From positions 124,001-188,000 of the forward strand of contig JAUHXV010000002.1 of NCBI GenBank assembly GCA_030426765.1: a stretch of 64,000 nt of DNA, in the 5' to 3' direction. The notes beneath the pieces were generated by a model, which had not been told where the DNA came from, did no database searches, and was given only the letters and a program-made list of their open reading frames with translations. Shown in pieces: positions 52,777 through 60,001 of the stretch. This DNA is from Bacteroidia bacterium. Its GTDB lineage: Bacteria > Bacteroidota > Bacteroidia > Chitinophagales > Saprospiraceae. Both the position numbers and the translations under genes were made by a program. The first letter of the stretch is position 1, and each line of letters opens with the position of its first letter.

Positions 52777-53203
52777 TTAAAACTGCGCCTTTGCGCCTTT
52801 GCGTGCGGTATAAAAAGGCGGAAGGGTGGAAAGTAGAAGAGACTTAACTATTTCCGATGATTTGTTTTGCTTGCATGTTTGAATCACTGATTAATCAGAT
52901 TGCACCGATCCCGCTGTACAGCGGGACTTATTATTTTTCTGCTGAATATTAATAGAATTGAGGAGATGAAGAATTCCAACTGCGTCTCTGCGCCTCTGCG
53001 TGCGGTAAAAAAATGGCTCCCGATGTGTCGGGAGGCAGAAGCGCAGAACGGCGGAAGGTATAAGAGATTAAACTATTACCGATGATTCGTCTGGCTTGCG
53101 GATTTGAATCGCGGAAAGCGCTGAGTGCGCCGATTACGCGGAGTTTATTTCCCGCGGGGAAAATAAATTGCCAGCCTTAGGAATGTAGAGTCAACTCAAA
53201 AAA
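52777..53203. repeat. mosaic intergenic repeat, copy 2
   Basis: Same order of parts as at 50859-51310: two ACTGCG... units, the CCCGCTGTACAGCGGG palindrome at 52909-52924, and TTTATTTCCC-GCGG-GGAAAATAAA near 53145. An extra hairpin, CTCCCGATgtgtCGGGAG, lies near 53017-53035. The palindrome arms differ from copy 1 in sequence, though the outer arms still pair. Confidence 0.75.
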
Positions 53204-53262
53204 TCACTCCATCACTCCATCACCCCATCACCCCATCACCCCATGCTCCATGCTCCATGCCT
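53203..53262. repeat. 8-bp/7-bp minisatellite overlapping a 3' coding end
   Basis: Two ATCACTCC and three ATCACCCC units (8 bp each) are followed by two ATGCTCC units and ATGCCTT (7 bp each). The array encodes the last 12 residues and the stop of the DUF6544 gene, then continues past the stop. Confidence 0.9.
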
Positions 53263-54332
53263 TTGACAGAAAGCTCCAACCATGTCCACTCACCTTCTTC
53301 AAGCGTCCAGCTGACGGTTAGTTCCACCGGAACAGTGATGCCGTTTATTACTTCGGACCTGGTGGCGATGATGGTCCAGGGAAGTGGTTTTGCATCTACG
53401 TCGACATCTTTATACCGCATGGCGACAAACTTTTCGAACCGGCCGTTTTCGTCGAAGTGGAAAGTGCCACTACCGGTGATGCCGTTGTAAGTCATCGTGG
53501 CTTTTGCGCTGTGTGCATCCATCTCCTCCCAGGTGATATAAGGTTGCAGCGCGGCGGAGGGAAACCACACCATCTCTGCCAGGAATCGCTGCAAAGCACT
53601 CTGGTTGATTTTGTCATTGTTTTTTGCCTTGACGATGGGGAAGAGGGAGAAAAGTTTGATCAGCATTTCGCCTTTTCCGTGCTCGAATTTATCACGACCG
53701 GTGACAGGCATGAAGGGATTCATCTGCATCTCCACCGACCAGTTGAAAGCCGGCGTATCGATGGTAAAGATCTGATCGGCTGTGGCGTTTGTCCATGCGG
53801 TTTGTTCCGGTTTCATTTTCATCCGCAGCTCTTGCGTCAGCGATAGTTGGCGAACAGCCTGCTTGCCTACGGTACCGGTATTTGTGAGCCATTTTTGAAC
53901 GATGGGAGGGAGGTGTTGGATGGATGATTCTGTAATAATAGATTCCGGTGCTTCGGGTATCGAAGTGATCATTTGTTCTCGTTCGGACCGGATCATATTT
54001 TGAAAATCAAATGCAGCATACGCCATGATCGCCGCAACGAGGATGATCACATTGGGGATTGTCCCAAAACGCGCATCACTCCAAAACAGAATGATCAGCA
54101 CCTGCGAAACCACTACTGCCAGAAATCCAGTCACAAACCACCGCGGAGAACCCATCAGCACCTGAACACAGGCAAAAGCCATCAGCAGAAAGCCCACCAA
54201 CCACAACAATGCCATAGGCCGAGATACCTCTTGTTTGATCCCCTCAAACTGACTCAACCCAAACCCTTTCAGGAATCCCATCAGGTGGATCAGGGCGTGA
54301 ATGGCAAGGAGGGTGATGAGAGTGAGGCGCAT
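53220..54332 (-). CDS. membrane protein of the DUF6544 type
   Basis: 370 residues. Four N-terminal spans (MRLTLITLLAIHALIHLMGFLKGFGL ... VIILVAAIMAYAAFDF) are followed by a soluble beta-rich domain (about 120-360) with FNWSVEMQMNPFMPVTGRDKFEHGKGEMLIKLFSLFPIVKAKNND and FNDENGRF-like strands, consistent with the DUF6544 family. The last 12 codons (MEHGAWGDGVMG) are made of minisatellite units, so the true family C-terminus has probably been replaced by repeat sequence. Function is unknown. Confidence 0.82.
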   Translation of the reverse strand: MRLTLITLLAIHALIHLMGFLKGFGLSQFEGIKQEVSRPMALLWLVGFLLMAFACVQVLMGSPRWFVTGFLAVVVSQVLIILFWSDARFGTIPNVIILVAAIMAYAAFDFQNMIRSEREQMITSIPEAPESIITESSIQHLPPIVQKWLTNTGTVGKQAVRQLSLTQELRMKMKPEQTAWTNATADQIFTIDTPAFNWSVEMQMNPFMPVTGRDKFEHGKGEMLIKLFSLFPIVKAKNNDKINQSALQRFLAEMVWFPSAALQPYITWEEMDAHSAKATMTYNGITGSGTFHFDENGRFEKFVAMRYKDVDVDAKPLPWTIIATRSEVINGITVPVELTVSWTLEEGEWTWLELSVKGMEHGAWGDGVMG

Positions 54333-54463
54333 GGGGGGTGCTTGGTTGAGTTTGGTTGGGACTAATTTACGGAGTTTACTTTTGAGTCAGTAGTGAGTAG
54401 TCAGTGGTGAGTTTCCGATACATCGGGAGTGGTGAATAGGATTTGATGGGAGTATGGTTTTTT

Positions 54464-54901
54464 TCAGGTATTAGTGGCTTCGGGTGGGTTAGCTTGTTTT
54501 TTAACATTGAAAAAGATTGTGGCAAGAGTGAAGGGAATGATAAAGTAGATATGTAAGAATAAATCTTTTACGGTTTGGATTCCATTTACAGGTATGCCTA
54601 TAACCTTTAGCGTCACAAAGAATAAAAGCATCCCGAGTGTAAACATTGTAAGCTTTAGGATGCATGGCCTGATCTGTGTCAATATCAGGTACCTATATAT
54701 TAAATATGATATTGTGATAGTTGGAAGGGAAAATACGATCACAATAATCCAGAAAAAAAGACCGTAGATTTCTTGTCCTTTAACAGGAATAAAACCATCA
54801 TTTAAAAGGACTGTAATAACCTGTACTGCATAGACCAGCAAAGGGCCCAATACCACACTGGCTACCCAGACTTTGAGTGGGTATGTTTTGTTGAAGGGCA
54901 T
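54464..54901 (-). CDS. small multi-span membrane protein
   Basis: 145 residues with four hydrophobic spans (LKVWVASVVLGPLLVYAVQVITVLL, LFFWIIVIVFSLPTITISYLIYRYLIL, ILKLTMFTLGMLLFFVTLKVIGI, LFLHIYFIIPFTLATIFF). I do not recognise the family. It starts immediately after the stop of the DUF3427 gene and is AT-rich like the restriction-modification genes, so it probably arrived with them. No catalytic residues are obvious. An accessory or immunity role is conceivable, but nothing here shows it. Confidence 0.65.
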   Translation of the reverse strand: MPFNKTYPLKVWVASVVLGPLLVYAVQVITVLLNDGFIPVKGQEIYGLFFWIIVIVFSLPTITISYLIYRYLILTQIRPCILKLTMFTLGMLLFFVTLKVIGIPVNGIQTVKDLFLHIYFIIPFTLATIFFNVKKQANPPEATNT

Positions 54902-55505
54902 TTAGTGGATGATGTATTCGTAGATGTCGTCAGCGACTGAGGTATTCATTTTGAACTCGATTTTTACGACGGATACATCATTGCCTTTGTCGTCTTTCAT
55001 TGTCGTTTCTTCAAAACTATCATCAATTGGAGTAATGTCACCCATATAATAGAATTCTTTTCCTTCGTCATTACTTTTTTTAATAAAAAGTGGGAGACGC
55101 AGACCTGACCTATAGTTTTTTATTGTGACAACATCGTTGCTTCCTAGATTGCGCCTTGATTTAGTCATCCAATGAAATCTTGATGGGGAAGAAAAGTGGT
55201 CCTCATATTTTGTGGTGCTAGATATATGGTCCTCTTTATGATAGTTTACAAAAATGGGGCAGTTTGTTTTGTCCGTTGAAATAATATATCCTCCTACATT
55301 TTGGGCTACTGGATTTTGTTCCCAGTTAAGTATTCGAAACACATCTTTACGAGAGTATTTTTGATATAAGGAGAATCCATCAAAGAACATATTGCTCTAA
55401 AGCCTCTCCCATGTGTTTGGCTCTAGTACTGCCCTGAGCATATTTTTGTATTTCGTAATCCTTATTCTGTATGGTGTTTACCAAAGCCCTATGAAGGCTG
55501 CTCAT
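54902..55505 (-). pseudogene. DUF3427 protein, probable restriction-associated gene broken by a frameshift
   Basis: Two adjacent frames fit one protein. The first, 55505-55380, starts ATG in a 4-bp overlap with the methyltransferase TGA and encodes 41 residues ending ...HMGEALEQYVL. The second, from 55390, encodes 162 residues starting FFDGFSLYQKYSRKDVFRILNWE, then YHKEDHISSTTKYEDHFSSPSRFHWMTKSRRNLGS, which is the DUF3427 signature. A one-base change in the TTCTTTGATGG run would join them as EQYVLFDGFSLYQKY. DUF3427 occurs at the end of helicase-nucleases and in restriction proteins, so this is probably a degraded restriction or helicase partner. A GGGAGAGG lies upstream of the second frame, so reinitiation is also possible. 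Confidence 0.7.
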
Positions 55506-56539
55506 ACTGTCTCAATTTGCCTTTTTCTTTTTCCAATAGCTCTATTGTTGTTCTTTTTTATTTGTTGTTTAATGCTATTGGCAAGGACCTTAGCTAGAGT
55601 AACAGGCACAGCATTTCCAATCATTTTATATCCTGCTGCAACGGATTCATAGTGAAATACAAAATCATCTGGGAAAGTTTGAATTCGTGCACATTCTCGA
55701 ACAGAAAGTCGTCGATATAAATCTTCCTTTCCGGGCTTAAAAATACGTTTGTTTTGTTCTACAAATTCCATTTTAGGTGCTACAGGGTGGATTGGTGCAT
55801 GTCTTCCTCCGGCTTGGATAGTAAATGATTGTTCATCCCATGCCCTAACTCTGTTACGTGACATAAAAATTGTTGAAAAGCCACCAATCATAAATTCATG
55901 ATTGGGAATAATACACTTATCGCCATTAGTTTTGTTTCCGGATTTTGCTGGAATAACAGTCTCAGATAAATCACCAATGGCTTTTTCTAAGTCCTTTTTT
56001 TCAAATATCTCGGTTGGAAATTCAAATTCGAATCCAAGATCTTCTCTGATGCCAATAAAAAAGACTCTCTTCCGGTCCTGGGGAACCCCAAAATCACTTG
56101 CATTTAGCAACTGAAAAGAAAGCTTATAGCCCATACCTGCACTTCTGAACATATCCTTTATGTTTTCTAGTGCTTCTTTATGCCTTGGCAAGAGCATGCC
56201 GCTTACATTTTCGGCAAGGAAGAATTTTGGTTGTTTTGCATCTAGAATCCTGATAAAATCAAAAAATAACTGCCCTCGTTTGTCATTGATTCCCCTCAAT
56301 GCACCTGCTTCACTCCAACTTTGACAGGGAGGTCCCCCAATAATTCCATCACAATCAGGAACATCCTCTGATCGAACATCTAGGAGACTTCTTCTATCAA
56401 GGACAGTGTTCGGATGATTTTTTTCATAAGTTTCCCATATCTCTTTGTCATATTCATTTGCCCAGATTACATCAAATCCAGCCTGTTGAAATCCTAAGTC
56501 TAATCCACCAGCTCCGGCAAAAAAAGAAGCAATTTTCAT
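55502..56539 (-). CDS. DNA (cytosine-5-)-methyltransferase
   Basis: 345 residues. Motif I FFAGAGGLDLGFQQAGF (cofactor), motif IV GGPPCQSWSEAG with the nucleophile Cys72, motif VI FLAENVSG (Glu110), motif VIII/IX region RKRVFFIGIR, and motif X YKMIGNAVPVTLAKVLA are all present in order. The target recognition region lies between VIII and IX and includes SFTIQAGGRHAPIHP. Specificity cannot be read from sequence alone. The gene follows the XRE controller with a 2-bp gap and overlaps the DUF3427 gene by 4 bp, forming a coupled operon. Confidence 0.96.
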   Translation of the reverse strand: MKIASFFAGAGGLDLGFQQAGFDVIWANEYDKEIWETYEKNHPNTVLDRRSLLDVRSEDVPDCDGIIGGPPCQSWSEAGALRGINDKRGQLFFDFIRILDAKQPKFFLAENVSGMLLPRHKEALENIKDMFRSAGMGYKLSFQLLNASDFGVPQDRKRVFFIGIREDLGFEFEFPTEIFEKKDLEKAIGDLSETVIPAKSGNKTNGDKCIIPNHEFMIGGFSTIFMSRNRVRAWDEQSFTIQAGGRHAPIHPVAPKMEFVEQNKRIFKPGKEDLYRRLSVRECARIQTFPDDFVFHYESVAAGYKMIGNAVPVTLAKVLANSIKQQIKKNNNRAIGKRKRQIETV

Positions 56540-56541
56540 AT

Positions 56542-56847
56542 TTATTTTTTTATTGTTTTATAATATTGAATTTTTTGCTCAGCCATAATCATGACATTTT
56601 CAGAACAATTATTTTCATACATTTTTTTCGCAATTACATGACTGAAATATTCTTCCCTAACCAATTTTTGATTGATGTTTAAAGCGATAGAGAGCTTTTT
56701 GATTCGTTTCACATCAAATTCTCTAATACCATTCTCAATTTTGCTCAAGTTTGCTGAATCTAGGTCTAAAGAAGCAGCCAATTGAGTAAGCGTAAGACCT
56801 TTTGCAGTCCTGTGCCTCCTAATAAACTCACCGAATGTTTCTTTCAT
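56542..56847 (-). CDS. XRE-family regulator, probable restriction-modification controller (C) protein
   Basis: 101 residues. HTH at about 10-65 (GEFIRRHRTAKGLTLTQLAASLDLDSANLSKIENGIREF, then IKKLSIALNI). Length and position match the C proteins that time expression of restriction-modification systems. An inverted repeat TTGTCA-N5-TGACAA at 56853-56869 lies 5 bp before its ATG and covers a TATATTTG -7 box, so it probably represses its own promoter. The gene sits between the putative nuclease gene and the methyltransferase gene. Confidence 0.9.
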   Translation of the reverse strand: MKETFGEFIRRHRTAKGLTLTQLAASLDLDSANLSKIENGIREFDVKRIKKLSIALNINQKLVREEYFSHVIAKKMYENNCSENVMIMAEQKIQYYKTIKK

Positions 56848-56852
56848 TTGAC

Positions 56853-56874
56853 TTGTCAGTATTTGACAAATATA
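56853..56874 (-). promoter_or_regulatory. C-box inverted repeat overlapping a TATATTTG promoter element
   Basis: TTGTCA (56853-56858) and TGACAA (56864-56869) are inverted, 5 bp apart. On the minus strand TATATTTG (56874-56867) matches the Bacteroidota -7 consensus TAnnTTTG and overlaps the repeat. A protein bound here would block transcription of the controller and the methyltransferase. Confidence 0.6.
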
Positions 56875-56940
56875 TAGGAATAAAACTTAATTTAAAAGCC
56901 CTAGCCAATATTTTAAATAAATAATTAATACATGCAAAAA

Positions 56941-57840
56941 CTAGTAGTCTCCCACTAGTTTAATTGAGCTAGTAATTCCGCTTTCAAATTTAAATCTGAA
57001 ACCTACAGAATGCGAGTTTATTTTAACCACAACAGAGTCGTTGCCTCGTTTTATAATTTCTATATTTCTTGCCCCAGTTATTTTAGGAGTACTTATGAAA
57101 TCTACTGATTCATTTCCACTGGAGTATGAAGCATGAAATAATTTTTTATCAGAATCTAAAATGAGATTGCAAGCATTCTCCAATTGAGAAGTGCTTAGTT
57201 CTTGTAGAATATTGTAAAGATTATCCCTTAGTTTTTGCAAGAATTTATCACGTTGTGAATTAGCATTTTTATAGTTTGAATCCGAAAACCTAGCTTTACT
57301 TTTTCCATTTTGGACAGCATGATTATTTATCTGTTTTTTTGCAACCGCTATTGATTTGTGGTTTGTTTTTAGTATTGAATTTAGGAAATCAAGTTGCTCG
57401 GTTTCCATCTTTTGATTGAAGATTTGTTGTTCAGTGGAAGCCAAAAAGTATTCTTGTAATAAGCTCTTTGCACCCATGTTTTTCGATAACACAGTGCTTT
57501 TAGTTTTCCAGCATTTTAATGAAAATCCAATCTTCGACCCATCCTGAGTGTTTACAACTAGATCATCAGTGTTTTGTATTCCAATTGCTCCTGAACTATT
57601 GCCAATATCATTAATACTCGTGATGTCATCCTGTACAAGGTTTAGAATTCTATCACCTGTTAGTTTTCCGATCTTTTCTAGTGAAGCTAGCTCAGTGGAA
57701 TTGAAGCACCCTTTGTGTATATTAAGGAGTTGTAGGTTATTCAAAGGCGAAATACATTGTGAGCCAGGAACCTTGTGTTCTAGATATTTACAAGTAAAGT
57801 ATTGATGTAGTTTTCCAGCTGAATCCGATTTATTTGGCAT
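56941..57840 (-). CDS. putative type II restriction endonuclease (PD-(D/E)xK-like)
   Basis: 299 residues. An N-terminal helical part is followed by TDDLVVNTQDGSKIGFSLKCWK (Asp92/Asp93 and Ser107-Leu-Lys109). This is an acidic residue, a strand and an xxK on the next strand, the layout of the PD-(D/E)xK fold. GAKSLLQEYF follows, as in some HpaII/MspI-like enzymes. The C-terminal 120 residues are helix-rich, then beta. I do not recognise an exact family. Gene order (nuclease, XRE controller, C5 methyltransferase) and AT-richness support a restriction enzyme. Confidence 0.7.
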   Translation of the reverse strand: MPNKSDSAGKLHQYFTCKYLEHKVPGSQCISPLNNLQLLNIHKGCFNSTELASLEKIGKLTGDRILNLVQDDITSINDIGNSSGAIGIQNTDDLVVNTQDGSKIGFSLKCWKTKSTVLSKNMGAKSLLQEYFLASTEQQIFNQKMETEQLDFLNSILKTNHKSIAVAKKQINNHAVQNGKSKARFSDSNYKNANSQRDKFLQKLRDNLYNILQELSTSQLENACNLILDSDKKLFHASYSSGNESVDFISTPKITGARNIEIIKRGNDSVVVKINSHSVGFRFKFESGITSSIKLVGDY

Positions 57841-58213
57841 CTGTTATGGTGTTTTGGTTTGTAAGAATATTTTAATACAAATTCAGTGCCATTGTATTTT
57901 ATATGCTCATCAGCTAGCATGCAACACTACTGGATATTGAAATCTTTTCGAGAAGAATGTTTTAGAGGAACTCGATAACTCAAGTTAATTACTCCCGTAT
58001 TTATGAATGTTTAATTGATGACCGAATTAAACTATTTATTCAATATTTGACCTGAAATTGCAGCACCTTTCCACTATTTGTGCTTGAAGACGTTTGGAGT
58101 CTTATCATATGATGAGAAGTGTCATCAGAAATCGAAATCGAGTACCCCACTCCCAAAATGTCGCTTTTCTTCAATCCCACACATAGCCGGGACTCTACTT
58201 TTGCTGTCGATAT
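57841..58213. other. gene-poor interval at the island edge
   Basis: Besides the possible remnant at 58040, a near-palindrome TCTTATCATATGATGAGA lies at 58097-58114. No terminator or further gene was recognised. The AT-rich composition runs to about 58050 and then returns to that of the host. Confidence 0.4.
58040..58195 (-). pseudogene. possible 3' remnant of a gene at the island edge
   Basis: On the minus strand, the tail KSDILGVGYSISISDDTSHH then MIRLQTSSSTNSGKV then LQFQVKY and stop (58040-58042) reads as an all-beta protein end. It has no start codon within the gene-poor stretch, and upstream it meets the DUF1330 gene on the other strand. It may be what is left of a gene disrupted when the restriction-modification island was inserted. 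Confidence 0.3.
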
Positions 58214-58492
58214 ATGAGCAGCTATTGCGTTTTTGATTTTAAAAGAGTGCTGGATGGGCAGAAGGCCGATACCTACCACCATCAGGTGCTGCCGTCTCTG
58301 GATGCGTTCGGGGGCAGGTATCTGGTGTTCGGTGGGAAGACGCTGCGGCTGCATGGTGAACAGACCCCCGGCATGCCGGTCATCCTGGAGTTTCCGAACA
58401 CCGAACGGGCCAAGGCATGGTTTGAAAGCGAACCCCACACCCTGCGCAATGAAGCGTATGAATACGAATGCTATTTGTTTGAAGGATTCTAA
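58214..58492 (+). CDS. DUF1330 protein
   Basis: 92 residues. YCVFDFKRVLDGQKADTYHHQVLPSLDAFGGRYLVFGGKTLRLHGEQ and MPVILEFPNTERAKAWFESEPH are diagnostic of DUF1330, a small ferredoxin-like dimer. Activity is unknown. It lies 12 bp before the cytochrome gene, so the two are probably co-transcribed. Confidence 0.93.
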   Translation: MSSYCVFDFKRVLDGQKADTYHHQVLPSLDAFGGRYLVFGGKTLRLHGEQTPGMPVILEFPNTERAKAWFESEPHTLRNEAYEYECYLFEGF

Positions 58493-58503
58493 AATTTTTA
58501 CTC

Positions 58504-59070
58504 ATGACAAAACAACTTTTTATCCTGGCGTGCACCCTGCTGGTAATGGGATGCAACAAGCCCGAAAACAACTATGTGGTGACAGAGGAAACGTCACCTG
58601 AGGAGGCAATCCAAAGAGGCAAATACCTGGTTGAAGTGATCGGGTGCAGCGACTGCCACTCCCCGAAAGTCTTTGGCGAATACGGTCCGACCCCAGATCC
58701 CGCCCGACTCCTCAGCGGACACCCCGCAGACCTCCCTATCGGAACGATCAACAAAGAAGTGCTCCAGGAATGGGCATTGTTTGGACCGCACAATACCGCT
58801 GCTGCCGGACTCTGGGGCGTATCCTTTGCTGCCAACCTGACGCCTGACCCCACCGGGATCGGAAGCTGGACTTTCGAGCAGTTTCAGACCGCTATGACCA
58901 AGGGCAAGTTTAAAGGAATTGAACAAGCACGCACTCTGCTACCTCCCATGCCGTGGCCCAATTACGCTCGGATGACAAGGGAAGATCTGGAGGCCGTCTA
59001 CGCCTACCTGATGTCGATTCCCCCGGTCAAAAATATTGTGCCAACCGCCATAGCACCTGATGCACTTTAA
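58504..59070 (+). CDS. mono-heme cytochrome c lipoprotein
   Basis: 188 residues with lipobox LVMGC (Cys17). One heme-binding motif, CSDCH (48-52), is preceded by RGKYLVEVIG. A methionine in LLPPMPW is a likely distal ligand. The fold resembles the cytochrome c subunits that accompany periplasmic alcohol or sugar dehydrogenases, but no partner oxidoreductase is in the window. Together with DUF1330 and the AraC gene it may form a small plus-strand unit. Confidence 0.9.
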   Translation: MTKQLFILACTLLVMGCNKPENNYVVTEETSPEEAIQRGKYLVEVIGCSDCHSPKVFGEYGPTPDPARLLSGHPADLPIGTINKEVLQEWALFGPHNTAAAGLWGVSFAANLTPDPTGIGSWTFEQFQTAMTKGKFKGIEQARTLLPPMPWPNYARMTREDLEAVYAYLMSIPPVKNIVPTAIAPDAL

Positions 59071-59104
59071 GCTTAATTTTACCTAACGAAACACGCCGAT
59101 TGAC

Positions 59105-59887
59105 ATGGATATTCGCTACAGGGAATTTGCACCTTCTCCCGCGCTGGCCAGCGTGATAGACCGGATTTGGGTTTCTGAGACTGAGGGCAATGCGGACGAA
59201 CTCACGCCGGTGCAAACCTGCCTGCCACTGGGCATGATCGAGTGGATCATTCAGATCAAAGGCGGACCGATCATTGGGTGTAATGACGGAAACATTATCA
59301 GGTATCCAACGAATTATTTTATCGGCCTCATGACAACGTTTGCCAGCTGGCAGATGTATGGACAAAGCAAGGTGATCGGTATACGAATGAAGCCTGAAGG
59401 TGCGATTCGATTGCTTGGACAACCGCTTGCCGAACTCTCCGGCTGTTCAGTTGATGCAGAAAATTTCATCCATAAAAAAGAGCTGTCGATTTTAGACCGC
59501 CTGATGGAAATGGAAAATACAACCAGTCAGATCGGCTTGCTCGAAGCCTTTATGCACCATCATCTGATGGCAAAGACAGGGAAGGACAATTACTTCACGG
59601 ATGTATTTGCAAACCTACGGTTGATAAACAGTTCGTTCAGTTCAAAGGAAATCGCCAATCAGTTTTTTCTATCCGAGAGACAGATGCAAAGGCTCTATAA
59701 AGATCAGCTGGGTGTAAGCCCTAAAACCTACGAACGGATTCTGCGGTTTAGTCGAGCTGTCGAGAAGATTCGCAAAAAAGAGAAACCCAACTGGTCGAGC
59801 CTCGCGTACCAGTTGGGTTACTCCGATCAAGCTCACCTGATCCGCGAGTTTAAATCGTATTCCGGGATGACGCCTTCCCTATTCTAA
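59105..59887 (+). CDS. AraC-family transcriptional regulator with DUF6597-like N-terminus
   Basis: 260 residues. The N-terminal 150 (YREFAPSPALASVIDRIWVSETEGN, ... GMIEWIIQIKGGP, and IGIRMKPEGAIRLLG) is the sensory region typical of DUF6597/AraC regulators. The C-terminal 100 residues hold both HTHs (SSKEIANQFFLSERQMQRLYKDQLGVSPKTYERILRFSRAVEKI and LAYQLGYSDQAHLIREFKSYSGMTPSLF). The gene is 35 bp after the cytochrome gene, so it may control it. Confidence 0.92.
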   Translation: MDIRYREFAPSPALASVIDRIWVSETEGNADELTPVQTCLPLGMIEWIIQIKGGPIIGCNDGNIIRYPTNYFIGLMTTFASWQMYGQSKVIGIRMKPEGAIRLLGQPLAELSGCSVDAENFIHKKELSILDRLMEMENTTSQIGLLEAFMHHHLMAKTGKDNYFTDVFANLRLINSSFSSKEIANQFFLSERQMQRLYKDQLGVSPKTYERILRFSRAVEKIRKKEKPNWSSLAYQLGYSDQAHLIREFKSYSGMTPSLF

Positions 59888-60001
59888 AATTTAATGGGCC
59901 ATCACTAAATCGAATTGACATTTTGTCGATGGGACACAGGTATGTCCCATCCGGAGGCAGATGTTCTTTTTAAAAATCAAATATCTAAACCCACAAATAA
60001 A

